64,000 nucleotides of DNA from contig CBDEGO010000002.1 of the NCBI GenBank assembly GCA_965237995.1, forward strand, positions 558,001 through 622,000, in the 5' to 3' direction. Below the pieces are notes generated by a model, which had not been told where the DNA came from, made no database searches, and was given only the letters and a program-made list of their open reading frames with translations. The DNA is from JAAELZ01 sp965237995. Its GTDB lineage: Bacteria; Pseudomonadota; Gammaproteobacteria; Arenicellales; Poriferihabitantaceae. The translations under genes and the position numbers were made by a program. Shown one piece after another: positions 49,194 through 58,535 of this stretch. Each line of letters begins with the position of its first letter. The stretch's first letter is position 1.

Positions 49194-49724
49194 TTAAAAG
49201 AACTTAACTGCCAAGCTTAGAATATCATCTAAAATTGAGCCGTCATTATCACTATCTAGCATTCCGCGAATCAAACCACCGCCGCCTGCCTGTTTTTGCA
49301 ATCCGGACGACCCGGCTTTCTTTTTCATCATGCCCATCACAATCATCGCAACCACAGGCAACATTTTCTTTAATATTCCACTGCTAATGCCAGACTCCTT
49401 AGCAACGTGCCCTGCGACGTTTCGGCTGACATCTTTACTCCCCAGTATATGGCCAAGAACATCATTGCCTTCACTTATTGTTTCGTCGAGATTTAGGGTA
49501 CTAAAATCATTAACAGTTCGTTCATGATTACCAGAACCCAATGCATCTAATAAAGACCCTAACCCTTTTTCGGACTTAGTGTTTCTTTGCAGGCCTCGAG
49601 TAAGCGCTGGAGCTAAACCTCTAACCGCCGCTTCAGCTATTTTCTTGTCTATTCCGAAGTTTTTGGCTAACTGTCCAACGAGTGCGCCGCCACCTTCAGT
49701 TAATATTGAATCTAACATTCCCAT
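49194..49724 (-). CDS. DUF937 family protein
   Basis: The 176-residue protein starts MGMLDSILTEGGGALVGQLA and has the repeated helical pattern of DUF937 (IAEAAVRGLAPALTRGL, LGHILGSKDVSRNVA, ESGISSGILKKMLPVVA). A hydrophobic stretch PVVAMIVMGMM near residue 128 is followed by a Lys/Gly-rich tail and a short aspartate-rich segment (LDSDNDGSILDD). No function is known for the family. It lies 20 bp after cpoB on the same strand, so it may be the last gene of the tol-pal transcript. Confidence 0.82.
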   Translation of the reverse strand: MGMLDSILTEGGGALVGQLAKNFGIDKKIAEAAVRGLAPALTRGLQRNTKSEKGLGSLLDALGSGNHERTVNDFSTLNLDETISEGNDVLGHILGSKDVSRNVAGHVAKESGISSGILKKMLPVVAMIVMGMMKKKAGSSGLQKQAGGGGLIRGMLDSDNDGSILDDILSLAVKFF

Positions 49725-49744
49725 AATATTTTCCTACTTCTTGT

Positions 49745-50608
49745 TTAATTAGTAAGTCCGCGCTCAATTCGCTGTAGTCTAGAATCAGCGGAAATAGCAA
49801 CGGGATGATCTGGATAACGCCTTATGATGTCATCAAAGGTTGTTTTTGCATTAGTATAGTCACCAATATCATATTGCACATACCCTACTTTTAAAAGCGC
49901 TTCCGGCACTCTATCACTACTTGGGTATTGGCTAACTACTGAGCGAAAAGCACGAATGGCCTCGGCATATTGGCGATTAACGTAATTGGCTTCTCCAATC
50001 CAATAGCTCGCATCGTCTGCTAAGCCGCCGTCAGGGTGTTGCTGCACTAATTGATTAAAGACGACGATGGCATCATTGTAATTAGATTGCCGTAAAAAGC
50101 TAAAGCCTTGATCATAAAGCTCTTGCTGGTCTGCAGTAGGCGCTACCGATGCCACCTGCGCAGGTTCTGAACCCACGACTACAGTCGACGCCCCCACGGT
50201 TACCTGTGATGTCGTATCCAACGGCTCAAGTACAGATTGATCGTTATTTTCTAATGTTGTACTTGATGTCGCCAAATTGGTATCAAACGTTGTCGTTTGT
50301 ACCTGCCTTGTTTCCGCTACCCTTAAACGCTGGTCTAAACCTTGATACAAATCTTGCTGGCGTTGTTTGATATTCTCTACGTCAAACTGCTGCTGCTCAA
50401 TTAAATTTCTGAGTTGCCGAATTTCCGCCTGCAATAGGTTAATTTCTTTGAGCAATCTCACCGCCTCTGGCTTTGGCGCAGCCGGCACTTCGACAGGTTC
50501 TGACTGAATAACTTCAGCAACTTCTACCGGGGCTTCTCTAGCATAACCTCCGCAGGCTGTTAGACTGGTAGCCACAATTAATACCAACGGAGTTTTATAA
50601 CTATTCAT
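49745..50608 (-). CDS. cpoB: Cell division coordinator CpoB (YbgF), with lipobox
   Basis: The 287-residue protein has an N-terminal coiled coil (about 45-90: EINLLQAEIRQLRNLIEQQ) and a C-terminal set of TPR repeats (YDQGFSFLRQSNYNDAI, ASYWIGEANYVNRQYAEAI, ALLKVGYVQYDIGDYTNA). CpoB links septal peptidoglycan synthesis to Tol-driven outer membrane constriction. Its signal ends with a lipobox-like SLTACGG (Cys19), unlike the soluble periplasmic E. coli protein, so it may be a lipoprotein. It is separated from pal by a terminator-like hairpin. Confidence 0.9.
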   Translation of the reverse strand: MNSYKTPLVLIVATSLTACGGYAREAPVEVAEVIQSEPVEVPAAPKPEAVRLLKEINLLQAEIRQLRNLIEQQQFDVENIKQRQQDLYQGLDQRLRVAETRQVQTTTFDTNLATSSTTLENNDQSVLEPLDTTSQVTVGASTVVVGSEPAQVASVAPTADQQELYDQGFSFLRQSNYNDAIVVFNQLVQQHPDGGLADDASYWIGEANYVNRQYAEAIRAFRSVVSQYPSSDRVPEALLKVGYVQYDIGDYTNAKTTFDDIIRRYPDHPVAISADSRLQRIERGLTN

Positions 50609-50631
50609 TATTGCTGATTTATACTTGCTAT

Positions 50632-50667
50632 AAATAAAATAAGCCCGACCAATAAAATGGTCGAGCC
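50632..50667 (-). terminator. Hairpin between pal and cpoB
   Basis: On the minus strand CGACCA-TTTTAT-TGGTCG extended by GC pairs, followed by a T-rich tract TTATTTTATTT. It could terminate or attenuate transcription so that pal is made in excess of cpoB. Confidence 0.7.
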
Positions 50668-50695
50668 CGTCATTCTGGACTAAGAGGCTTGGAGA

Positions 50696-51256
50696 CTATT
50701 GATATATGATCTCTACTCGACGGTTCAAGCCATAAGCTGCTTCGTCATGCCCAAGCGCTACCGGACGCTCTTCACCATAGGAAACCAATTGCACTCTATC
50801 GCCACTAACGCCATAAGCTGCAAATATCTGAGAAACGATTTTCGCTCGGTCTTCTGCTAAGGCCAGGTTATATTCTCCTGTACCTCGCTCATCGGCATGC
50901 CCCTCTAAAGTTAGAAAAATCTCGGGGTTATCTGCCAAATACTGACCATGGGCTTGCGCAACTTGATCTCCTTCAAACGTCAATGTAGCTGAATTGTAAT
51001 CAAAATAAATTGTCCGTTTTCCTAGCGGATCACTATCGTCAACCCCAACCGGACCACCGTCCAAACCGACACCTAACAGGTCGTCGTCAGTAACACCGCC
51101 GACTATCGTTTCCTCCATTGAGGAATCACCCCCTATTGAACCACCACCAATTTCACCAACTTGCACGCTTTCTTGCTGTTTTTTACCCGCACATGCTGAA
51201 AGAAACACACCCAATATCAATATCAATGCAAGCTTAAATAGTGACTGATTTTTCAT
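50696..51256 (-). CDS. pal: Peptidoglycan-associated lipoprotein Pal
   Basis: The 186-residue protein has a lipoprotein signal with lipobox LSAC (Cys22), a Gly/Asp-rich linker, and an OmpA-like domain with the peptidoglycan-contact region LEGHADERGTGEYNLALAEDRA. Pal ties the outer membrane to peptidoglycan and binds TolB. It lies between tolB and cpoB. Confidence 0.96.
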   Translation of the reverse strand: MKNQSLFKLALILILGVFLSACAGKKQQESVQVGEIGGGSIGGDSSMEETIVGGVTDDDLLGVGLDGGPVGVDDSDPLGKRTIYFDYNSATLTFEGDQVAQAHGQYLADNPEIFLTLEGHADERGTGEYNLALAEDRAKIVSQIFAAYGVSGDRVQLVSYGEERPVALGHDEAAYGLNRRVEIIYQ

Positions 51257-51316
51257 TTTTTGTCCTCTGAGGTTCTCAATAAGTTAACGCTAAACTAAGT
51301 TTTAATTTTTTGCCGA

Positions 51317-52630
51317 TTATAAATTTTTCGACCATGCTGGTGCCTTAACAGGGTCGCGTCCGAATCTTAACACTTGTTGTAGGTTAGTTTGTGTAGAAAC
51401 TACCGCTAAAACATTCCGCCCACCTTTCACGGTAGAATACAAAATCATCTCTCCATTAGGAGCAAAACTAGGTGATTCATCTAAACGAGAATCCGTCAAA
51501 GTTTTAGTAGTTCGGGTTTTCATATCGTATATTCCCACTTTAAATCCACCGCCGACATCGGTAATTAGCACTAAACTTTTGCCGTCTGGTGAAAATGAGG
51601 GCCGCTGATTCGAACTGCCACTAAATGTTAAACGCTTAGGCTGGCCACCAAGCGCACTAACTTGGTACACCTGTGGCCGTCCAGACCGCCCAGATGCAAA
51701 TACCAAACTACGCCCGTCTGGCGACCACGATGGCGAAGTGTCTGGTGCCCGATTATTGGTTACTCTTGTTAAGTTACTAGTGATCAGGTTTTTAACATAG
51801 ATCTCTGAATTACCGTCTTTAGACAGACTCATCGCAATCTTACTACCGTCAGGCGACCATGCTGGCGCGGCATTGATCCGAGGATACTCCGCTACAATCG
51901 AGCGCTGACCTGTTCTTAAATCTTGTTGATAGATTACCGGACGCCGCGCCTCAAACGAAACATAGGCCAAACGATCACCATTAGGTGCCCATGCAGGCGA
52001 CATAATAGGTTGCTTTGATTCCAAAATGTTTTTCTCATTATAACCATCAGAATCTGCAACAAACAAAAAGTACCGCTTATTTTCTAACTGTCCTGTGTTC
52101 TTAACATAAGTGATTTTAGTATCAAAAGCGCCTGGAATTCCTGTCATCTTTTCATAAATACGATCACTTATTCGGTGCGCTACTTTTCTAAGTAAAGAAG
52201 ATTTAACGCCTGAATATGAAAAAGCATCTAACTGTGATTCGCCGAATACATCTAACAAGCGGAAAGTAATATCGTAAGTATTCCCAGTCACCTGCTGAAC
52301 GTTACCAATAACAATGGCGTTCATCTTAAGTAGCCGCCAGTCTTTATAACGCACCTCAGACAATGAAGTCGGCACGCTTAAAAAGTCTCCACTAGATAAC
52401 GGTTCGAATCGCCCACTGCGCGCCAAATCTGAAGCGACAATATCCCAAATTGGCTGCGGTAACTGTTGAGCTGGTCGTACAGAAAAAGGCACGATAGCTA
52501 TAGGAATAGCCGAACTGACACCTTTGGATATTTCGATTCTCAATACAGCTTGTGCTTGCGCACTAACCATCATCAATAACAACACAATAAATGGGCGCGA
52601 TAAAGAGTATCTCATTAGGAATTTAGTCAT
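51317..52630 (-). CDS. tolB: Tol-Pal system protein TolB
   Basis: The 437-residue periplasmic protein has a signal peptide (about 1-28, ending AQAQA), an N-terminal domain with PFSVRPAQQLPQ, and a C-terminal six-blade propeller of repeats such as APAWSPDGSKIAMS, SPSWSPDGRSLVFAS and RPSFSPDGKSLVLI. It binds Pal and shuttles energy input from TolA. Confidence 0.97.
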   Translation of the reverse strand: MTKFLMRYSLSRPFIVLLLMMVSAQAQAVLRIEISKGVSSAIPIAIVPFSVRPAQQLPQPIWDIVASDLARSGRFEPLSSGDFLSVPTSLSEVRYKDWRLLKMNAIVIGNVQQVTGNTYDITFRLLDVFGESQLDAFSYSGVKSSLLRKVAHRISDRIYEKMTGIPGAFDTKITYVKNTGQLENKRYFLFVADSDGYNEKNILESKQPIMSPAWAPNGDRLAYVSFEARRPVIYQQDLRTGQRSIVAEYPRINAAPAWSPDGSKIAMSLSKDGNSEIYVKNLITSNLTRVTNNRAPDTSPSWSPDGRSLVFASGRSGRPQVYQVSALGGQPKRLTFSGSSNQRPSFSPDGKSLVLITDVGGGFKVGIYDMKTRTTKTLTDSRLDESPSFAPNGEMILYSTVKGGRNVLAVVSTQTNLQQVLRFGRDPVKAPAWSKNL

Positions 52631-52787
52631 GGAAACAATGTCATGGAATCATATCTTGATTATTATGTAATCGAAATAGATCTACCCGTATTTTTATTAA
52701 AATATATGAACGAAATTTAACAGCTCACACCTTAATCCAGATTTAACTATCAATCTAAATAACTTAATCCTACCTAAAGCCGAAGCG

Positions 52788-53871
52788 CTAATTTGGTTTA
52801 AACTCAAACTCAAACTCTTCCGGTTTAGCTGTAGGCCATTTCACCCTTAAAGGTAAAGGATCGGAATTACGGATAGCCAGGCCAGCCTCACTATCACAAG
52901 TTGGATTCCCGCTGGTACGTAATAAAGATATATTGAGTATGCGTCCTGTAGGTGTTGCCTTTATGAGCCAAAGAGTATTTCTGCCAACGCATGTAAAATT
53001 TGGCTCATAATTTGCACTAACGTGATCAGCAATAGCTGCGCCTGATACGCCACTGACGGCGGCTCCCCATGCTCTATTTGCTCCCTCTTCATCTAACTTT
53101 CTTTTGAGAGCTACCTCTTCTTTAGCGCGGCGCGATGCTTTATCTTTCGCTATTCTATCCGCTAGTTCTCTTTCCTTTTTCTTTCTTAGCTCTTCCTCTC
53201 GCTTTTTCTTTTCAGCTTTTCTTCTTTTACGTTCAGCTTCAGCTTTTTTCTTTTTCTCTGCCTCTTCTTTTTTCTTACGCTCTTTCTTTAGCCTCTCTTT
53301 CCTTAACTTCTCTTTTTCCAATTTATCTTGCTTTTCCTTTTCTTCTGCTAATTTCTTTTGTTTTAGCTCTTCTTGCTTTCTTTGCTCAGTTTGTTTCTTT
53401 TTCTCTAACTCTTTTTTCGCTTTATCTTCAGCAGCTTTCTTTTTCTTTTGTTGCTCAGCTTTTAGCTTAGCATCGCATTGCCCCTGCAAGCGTTTCGCTT
53501 CAGCGGCTGAATCAACCTCGTATACCACACCATCACATTCGTATTTAAACTTTAGTTTTGGTTTTGGCTTGGGTTTTGGTTCAGGCTTTTTCTCGACAAC
53601 AGGCTCTGGTTCCGGTTCTGGCTCAATAACAATCGGCTCAGGCTCCGGTTCTGGCTGCTTCTCCACCTTTGGTTCGGGTTCTTTTTGTGGAACTGGCAAA
53701 GGCAAGTCGTTTATCACAACAGCCTGCAAGGGTTTTTGCGCAATGGGTTTGACCGACTTAGTAAAACTTAAATTAAGCCCGATTAATGTAAACAATGCCA
53801 CGTGTACTAATAAAGCAAATACAAGCGATTCTAAGGTTTAGACCTGCACTACGTAACTTCTTCCTAACCAC
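52788..53871 (-). CDS. tolA: Tol-Pal system protein TolA, apparently interrupted by a 1-base frameshift near its start
   Basis: The main frame (GTG at 53801) yields 337 residues: a Pro/Glu/Lys-rich segment, a long Lys/Glu/Ala coiled-coil domain II and a C-terminal TolA domain III with paired Cys (FTCVGRNTLWLIKA, GNPTCDSEAG). It starts in the middle of the membrane helix. Codons upstream of 53801 continue the helix (LESLVFALLVHVALF) back to a stop at 53838-53840, and the next frame supplies a natural N-terminus MVRKKLRSAGLN from a GTG at 53871. Removing one base (the extra C at 53835 on the minus strand) joins both parts. TolA links the TolQR motor to TolB/Pal. Confidence 0.85.
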
Positions 53872-53909
53872 AGTTATTTGGAGTTACTTCTTGCGCCCAA
53901 CAAAAAGGT

Positions 53910-54332
53910 TTACTGTTCAGGTGCATTGGTAACCAAACCTACCTTATCAACCCCTGCAGCCTGCAACAACACCATTCCATCAACAACTTGCCCATAATTT
54001 ATCGCGCTATCGCCACGCACCATAAAAGGCGTTTTAGGTTCTTTCTTGAGCACAATAGCCGCTTGACGCTGAATCTCAGCAACCGAATCAACTGGCTCTT
54101 CGCTATCATTTAGATAGTACGCGCCGTTTTTGTCGACCGTTAATACAAAAGGCTCTAAGTCTAAATCCTCCGTTGGTGCAGCATCGGCAGAGGGTAAATC
54201 AACGTCAATTCCGGTACTCAGCAAGGGCGCTGTCACCATAAAGATGACCAACAACACCAGCATCACGTCGATATACGGAACGACATTAATTTCGCTCATC
54301 ATGCGTTTCTTGCGACGATGACGGATACTCAT
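53910..54332 (-). CDS. tolR: Tol-Pal system protein TolR
   Basis: The 140-residue ExbD/TolR family protein has a short cytoplasmic start with MSEINVVPYIDVMLVLLVIFMV-like sequence in the membrane helix (the proton-path Asp is in PYIDVML) and a periplasmic domain (KTPFMVRGDSAINYGQVVDGM). With TolQ it forms the proton-driven motor. It is 5 bp from tolQ. Confidence 0.97.
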   Translation of the reverse strand: MSIRHRRKKRMMSEINVVPYIDVMLVLLVIFMVTAPLLSTGIDVDLPSADAAPTEDLDLEPFVLTVDKNGAYYLNDSEEPVDSVAEIQRQAAIVLKKEPKTPFMVRGDSAINYGQVVDGMVLLQAAGVDKVGLVTNAPEQ

Positions 54333-54337
54333 CAGAT

Positions 54338-55021
54338 TTAATCCTTACTGGTAACAACCTGACGGTTGACGATACTCAGGAACTCTTCCATAAATATCTC
54401 GTAGCGAGAACCTAACCGTTCAGCTGTTGTGGCCAAACGATTGTAGGCAATTACCGCAGGGATCGCAGCAAACAAACCCATGGCTGTAGCAATCAGCGCT
54501 TCTGAAATACCCGGCGCAACGGTGGCAATAGTGACTTGCTTCATTGCGCCCAACGAGCGAAACGAATTCATGATCCCCCAAACGGTACCAAATAATCCAA
54601 CGTAGGGCGACGTTGAGCCGACTGTTGCTAAAAATGGCAGATGATGTTCGAGTTCATCTATTTCCCTATTTAACACCACGCGCATAGCACGATTCACCCC
54701 ATCAATAATTTCAGTCCGGCCTAAATTTGGCTTTTTCGCCAATCGAGAATACTCTCTATATCCTGCAACGAAAATCGCTGACATCCCTTCGTTCTGACCA
54801 TTCTGGCCCGCCCAGGTATGATGCAATCTATTCATATCCCCTACTGACCAGAAGTCGTCTTCAAACGCATCGGCGCTATTTTCTAGGCGCTTTAGTTGAG
54901 AAGATTTTTTAAAGATCAAAGTCCAAGATACGACGGATGCGATCAGCAAGATCAGCATCACCAGCTGCACGATAAAGCTGGCGCCTAATATTAATCCAAT
55001 AATGGAGGAGTGTTGATCCAT
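54338..55021 (-). CDS. tolQ: Tol-Pal system protein TolQ
   Basis: The 227-residue protein has three transmembrane helices (about 12-34, 130-155 and 165-190) and the ExbB/TolQ core LATVGSTSPYVGLFGTVWG and APGISEALIATAMGLFAAIP. It forms the pentameric part of the motor. It follows ybgC by 9 bp. Confidence 0.97.
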   Translation of the reverse strand: MDQHSSIIGLILGASFIVQLVMLILLIASVVSWTLIFKKSSQLKRLENSADAFEDDFWSVGDMNRLHHTWAGQNGQNEGMSAIFVAGYREYSRLAKKPNLGRTEIIDGVNRAMRVVLNREIDELEHHLPFLATVGSTSPYVGLFGTVWGIMNSFRSLGAMKQVTIATVAPGISEALIATAMGLFAAIPAVIAYNRLATTAERLGSRYEIFMEEFLSIVNRQVVTSKD

Positions 55022-55030
55022 AGTAGTCAG

Positions 55031-55450
55031 TTACACCTTATTTGATGTTATTAGTAGGTGAGTCGTCAACGACTCGGGTATCGCTACCGGTTTGAAGATT
55101 TCATTTGAAACCGTCACAAGGTTAAGGCTGCCCGTCGCGATTTCTTTGTCTTCACGTAACACGCGCTGCTTCAACACCATTGAAACTCGCTTCATCTCAA
55201 TTAACTCGACTGTAACGTGAAGATAGTCGTCTAGTTTAGCCGGAGATTTATACTGGATGTCTAATGATGCCAGTACAAATAAGCAACCATCTTTTTCATT
55301 GATATCAGATATTGGCCGACCTAAATGCCTTAGCCATTCATTTCTAGCCCGTTCCATATAACGCAAATAGTTCGCATGATAAACCACGCCCCCCGCGTCG
55401 GTGTCTTCGTAGTAAATACGCACTGGCCAGCTAAAAATCTCGTTCTGCAT
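55031..55450 (-). CDS. ybgC: Tol-Pal cluster acyl-CoA thioesterase YbgC
   Basis: The 139-residue single hotdog domain has the 4HBT signature YYEDTDAGGVVYHANYLRY with the catalytic Asp in DTDAGG. The enzyme hydrolyses acyl-CoA and may act in phospholipid metabolism at the membrane. It heads the tolQRAB-pal block in the conserved order. Confidence 0.95.
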   Translation of the reverse strand: MQNEIFSWPVRIYYEDTDAGGVVYHANYLRYMERARNEWLRHLGRPISDINEKDGCLFVLASLDIQYKSPAKLDDYLHVTVELIEMKRVSMVLKQRVLREDKEIATGSLNLVTVSNEIFKPVAIPESLTTHLLITSNKV

Positions 55451-55532
55451 TACAGCGCGTTAACGTGAAAGGGTTTATATAGAATTACGGGGCAATATAC
55501 CCAAACCAAATGAATTCATCATTAACCAACCT

Positions 55533-56594
55533 TCAGCTTTCATCTGACTGAAATAATTGTGGTTGATGGTGCGCAGCGGGCGGGTTCAAACCCAGGTGTC
55601 GCCACGTCGCTTTTGTTGCCATCCGCCCGCGTGGAGTGCGCATCATAAACCCCTGCTGGATGAGGTAAGGTTCAATCACATCTTCAATAGTGCCCCGCTC
55701 TTCGCTGATTGCGGCGGCCAAGCTATCCACACCCACTGGCCCACCGTCAAACTTTTCAATTAACGCAATAAGTAGATTGCGGTCTAAATTGTCCATGCCA
55801 TGCGTGTCCACTTCAAGCATATCAAGCGCTTTACAAGCAATGTCTCCAGTTAGTATCCCATCGCTTTTCACTTGGGCATAATCGCGCACTCGCCTTAACA
55901 AACGATTGGCGATACGCGGCGTGCCTCTTGAGCGTTTGGCCACTTCGTGCACCCCTTCGGGTTCGGTCTGAATATTCATTATGTTTGCAGAGCGTTGCAC
56001 AATACTTGATAACTCCGTCGCGCTGTAAAATTCAAGCCGCTGCACAATACCGAAACGATCTCTTAACGGGGATGTGAGTAATCCGGCTCTTGTGGTCGCG
56101 CCAATTAATGTAAACGGTGGCAGGTTTAATTGGATAGATCTCGCAGCTGGCCCTTCACCGATAACAATATCTAACTGATAGTCCTCCATGGCGGGATATA
56201 AAATCTCTTCAATCGCCGGGCTAAGTCGATGAATTTCGTCCACGAACAAGACATCATTTTCTTCTAGGTTCGTTAACATCGCAGCCAAGTCCCCAGCCTT
56301 TTCAATAACCGGCCCAGAGGTTTGGCGCATGGTCGAACCCATCTCCGTTGCAAGGATATTGGCCAAGGTGGTTTTACCCAGCCCAGGCGGACCAAATAAC
56401 AAAACATGGTCCAATGCATCACCACGCTGACGCGCCGCTTGAATAAAAATCGATAGTTGCTCCTTCAGTTTGTCTTGCCCAATAAACTCGTCAAGGGTCG
56501 GCGGGCGTAAACTTCGATCTAATGCCTGCTCATTTAAATTATCGCTTTCTATCGAACCAGATAACATTGAATTGTGATCACTACCGACTGCCAT
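55533..56594 (-). CDS. ruvB: Holliday junction helicase RuvB
   Basis: The 353-residue AAA+ ATPase has Walker A LLFGPPGLGKTTLA, Walker B LFVDEIHRLS, sensor I region GATTRAGLL, and the C-terminal winged helix (GFMMRTPRGRMAT). It drives branch migration with RuvA. It lies 4 bp after ruvA. Confidence 0.97.
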   Translation of the reverse strand: MAVGSDHNSMLSGSIESDNLNEQALDRSLRPPTLDEFIGQDKLKEQLSIFIQAARQRGDALDHVLLFGPPGLGKTTLANILATEMGSTMRQTSGPVIEKAGDLAAMLTNLEENDVLFVDEIHRLSPAIEEILYPAMEDYQLDIVIGEGPAARSIQLNLPPFTLIGATTRAGLLTSPLRDRFGIVQRLEFYSATELSSIVQRSANIMNIQTEPEGVHEVAKRSRGTPRIANRLLRRVRDYAQVKSDGILTGDIACKALDMLEVDTHGMDNLDRNLLIALIEKFDGGPVGVDSLAAAISEERGTIEDVIEPYLIQQGFMMRTPRGRMATKATWRHLGLNPPAAHHQPQLFQSDES

Positions 56595-56598
56595 AATG

Positions 56599-57192
56599 CT
56601 AGTTCGATAAGGCCTTTAAAGCCTGCCTAATGATCGTTTCTCGCGGCATCGCGTCAACATCAGGCAAGCCTCGCACCACCCGACTGGCATCTGCCGGCTT
56701 GTATCCAAGTGCGATCAACGCGCTGATCGCGTCACTGCTATTGCTAGCTACATTCGGTTGCGCGAGCACACCCTCAGTTGCCCCTGAAACCACTGGCAAT
56801 CTATCGCGCATTTCAACGATAAGCCGTTCTGCCGTTTTCTTGCCTATGCCTGGTACGCGCACAATAGTTGCGGTATCTTCATTTTGCACACAAACAGCAA
56901 ACTCTTGCGCCGACAAAGTGGAGAGAATAGCTAAAGCGACACGAGGTCCCACGCCATTGACCTTCAACAGCGATCTAAATAACGCCCGCTCAGAAAGGGA
57001 AGCAAAGCCATACAGTAGTTGGGCGTCCTCTCTCACCACCATATGCGTATGGAGAGAAACCTCCTCGGTTAAATCTGCAATCGCATAGAAGGTATTCATT
57101 GAGGCTTCTAACTCGTAACCGACCCCGCCAACATCCATTACCAGCCAAGGGGGCTCTTTATCAATGATATGTCCGCGTAAATAACCAATCAT
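56599..57192 (-). CDS. ruvA: Holliday junction-binding protein RuvA
   Basis: The true start is the ATG at 57192 (MIGYLRGHI), which overlaps the ruvC stop as ATGA and gives 197 residues; a longer frame is open. It shows the OB-fold start, two helix-hairpin-helix motifs (LLKVNGVGPRVAL, IVRVPGIGKKTAERL) and a C-terminal UBA-like domain that contacts RuvB. Confidence 0.97.
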   Translation of the reverse strand: MIGYLRGHIIDKEPPWLVMDVGGVGYELEASMNTFYAIADLTEEVSLHTHMVVREDAQLLYGFASLSERALFRSLLKVNGVGPRVALAILSTLSAQEFAVCVQNEDTATIVRVPGIGKKTAERLIVEMRDRLPVVSGATEGVLAQPNVASNSSDAISALIALGYKPADASRVVRGLPDVDAMPRETIIRQALKALSN

Positions 57193-57689
57193 GCCCGTTT
57201 CAAACTCTGGGTTAGCTTTTCTTGTAGCTGCGCTGAATGAAGATGGCAGATCGCGCAAGCTAAGGCGTCCGCTGCATCTGACTGCGGTGTTTTGCTTAGT
57301 CGCAGCAACACCCTAACCATGTGCTGCACTTGCGCTTTCGCTGCTCCGCCCGTCCCTACAACAGATTGCTTGATTTGTTTAGCGCTGTATTCAACCACTG
57401 GAATACCTGCATTGACTGCTGCACATACGGCGCTACCCCGAGCATGCCCAAGCGTTAGCGCGGCCTTAGCATTGGTGGCCATAAACACTTGTTCAACCGC
57501 CACAACATCAGGCTTAGACTCTAAGATCATATTAGTGACGGCCTGGTATATATCACCTAGCCTAAGCGACAACTCTCCATCACCTAGACGAACAGCTTGG
57601 CTTTGAATGCCAATCAATTGACGGCCTTTTAGCTCTACCACGCCCAACCCGGTAATTCTTGAACCCGGATCGATGCCTAATACGCGCAT
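57189..57689 (-). CDS. ruvC: Crossover junction endodeoxyribonuclease RuvC
   Basis: The 166-residue RNase H-fold nuclease starts RVLGIDPGSRITG (catalytic Asp), with EQVFMATNAKAALTLG and the terminal acidic pair in SDAADALACAICH. It resolves Holliday junctions. It heads ruvCAB, downstream of yebC. Confidence 0.97.
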   Translation of the reverse strand: MRVLGIDPGSRITGLGVVELKGRQLIGIQSQAVRLGDGELSLRLGDIYQAVTNMILESKPDVVAVEQVFMATNAKAALTLGHARGSAVCAAVNAGIPVVEYSAKQIKQSVVGTGGAAKAQVQHMVRVLLRLSKTPQSDAADALACAICHLHSAQLQEKLTQSLKRA

Positions 57690-57762
57690 CGTTTAGTTTT
57701 TAAAGGGGTGAGCAATGAGTACCAAACTCGATGATACTAGTAATGGTAGCAAATAAAGCTGC

Positions 57763-58488
57763 CTAATCACTGTCAGGGAAAGAGGCATTGGTGAACACGT
57801 TTTGCACGTCATCCAGCTCTTCGAGCACATCAATTAAACGAGTGATTTTTTCCGCTGCCTCTTCATCAAGCTCGACCTCAAGCGAGGCGCGTTGCACGAT
57901 TTCGTCCATTTCTGGCTCATAGCCTGCGGTTTTTAAGCCTTCAAGTACTGAAAAATAATCCCCATAAGCGGTAATCACTTCAGCCATACCGCCTTCTACT
58001 TCAATATCCTCTGCACCGGCTTCTAATGCCGCCTCCATGATCTCGTCTTCATCTACGTCTGAAAATACGATAGAACCTTGCTTCGTAAACAAATACGCCA
58101 CAGAGCCATCGGTGCCCAAGTTACCGCCTGCTTTTGAAAAGGCATGTCGCACTTCGGCAACGGTACGATTTTTATTATCGGTGGCACATTCAACTAATAC
58201 CGCAACGCCGTTAGGGGCATAACCTTCGTACACTACCTCTTCAATAACTTGTCCGTCTAAGTCACCGGTGCCGCGAGCGATTGCACGGTCTATAGTGTCG
58301 CGCGTCATATTGGAACCGAGTGCTTTATCTATCGCCGAACGCAAACGTGGGTTTGAATCAACTTCGCCACCACCGGTGCGCGCTGCAACAGTGATTTCAC
58401 GAATCCATTTAGTGAATATTTTTCCGCGTTTGGCATCTTGCGCCGCTTTGCGGTGCTTGATGTTAGCCCATTTACTATGACCTGCCAT
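57763..58488 (-). CDS. yebC: YebC/PmpR family protein (TACO1-like)
   Basis: The 241-residue protein starts MAGHSKWANIKHRKAAQD and has TRDTIDRAIARGTG, YEGYAPNGVAVLVEC and FSKAGGNLGTDGSVAYLF, the full family pattern. Members have been described as transcription factors and as factors that help ribosomes pass proline stretches. The place between aspS and ruvC is conserved in gammaproteobacteria. Confidence 0.95.
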   Translation of the reverse strand: MAGHSKWANIKHRKAAQDAKRGKIFTKWIREITVAARTGGGEVDSNPRLRSAIDKALGSNMTRDTIDRAIARGTGDLDGQVIEEVVYEGYAPNGVAVLVECATDNKNRTVAEVRHAFSKAGGNLGTDGSVAYLFTKQGSIVFSDVDEDEIMEAALEAGAEDIEVEGGMAEVITAYGDYFSVLEGLKTAGYEPEMDEIVQRASLEVELDEEAAEKITRLIDVLEELDDVQNVFTNASFPDSD

Positions 58489-58535
58489 TGTCTTTACTTT
58501 TGTTAGTTTGGGGTATTATAGACTAGCCGCCTTAA

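Noticed and set aside
53104..53841. Long open frame on the plus strand, very Ser/Phe-rich
   Set aside because: It is the antisense of the Lys/Glu-rich coiled coil of tolA; low-complexity codons leave the opposite strand open.
57193..57258. N-terminal extension of ruvA inside ruvC
   Set aside because: RuvA always starts MIGxLRG, and the ATGA overlap with ruvC is typical.
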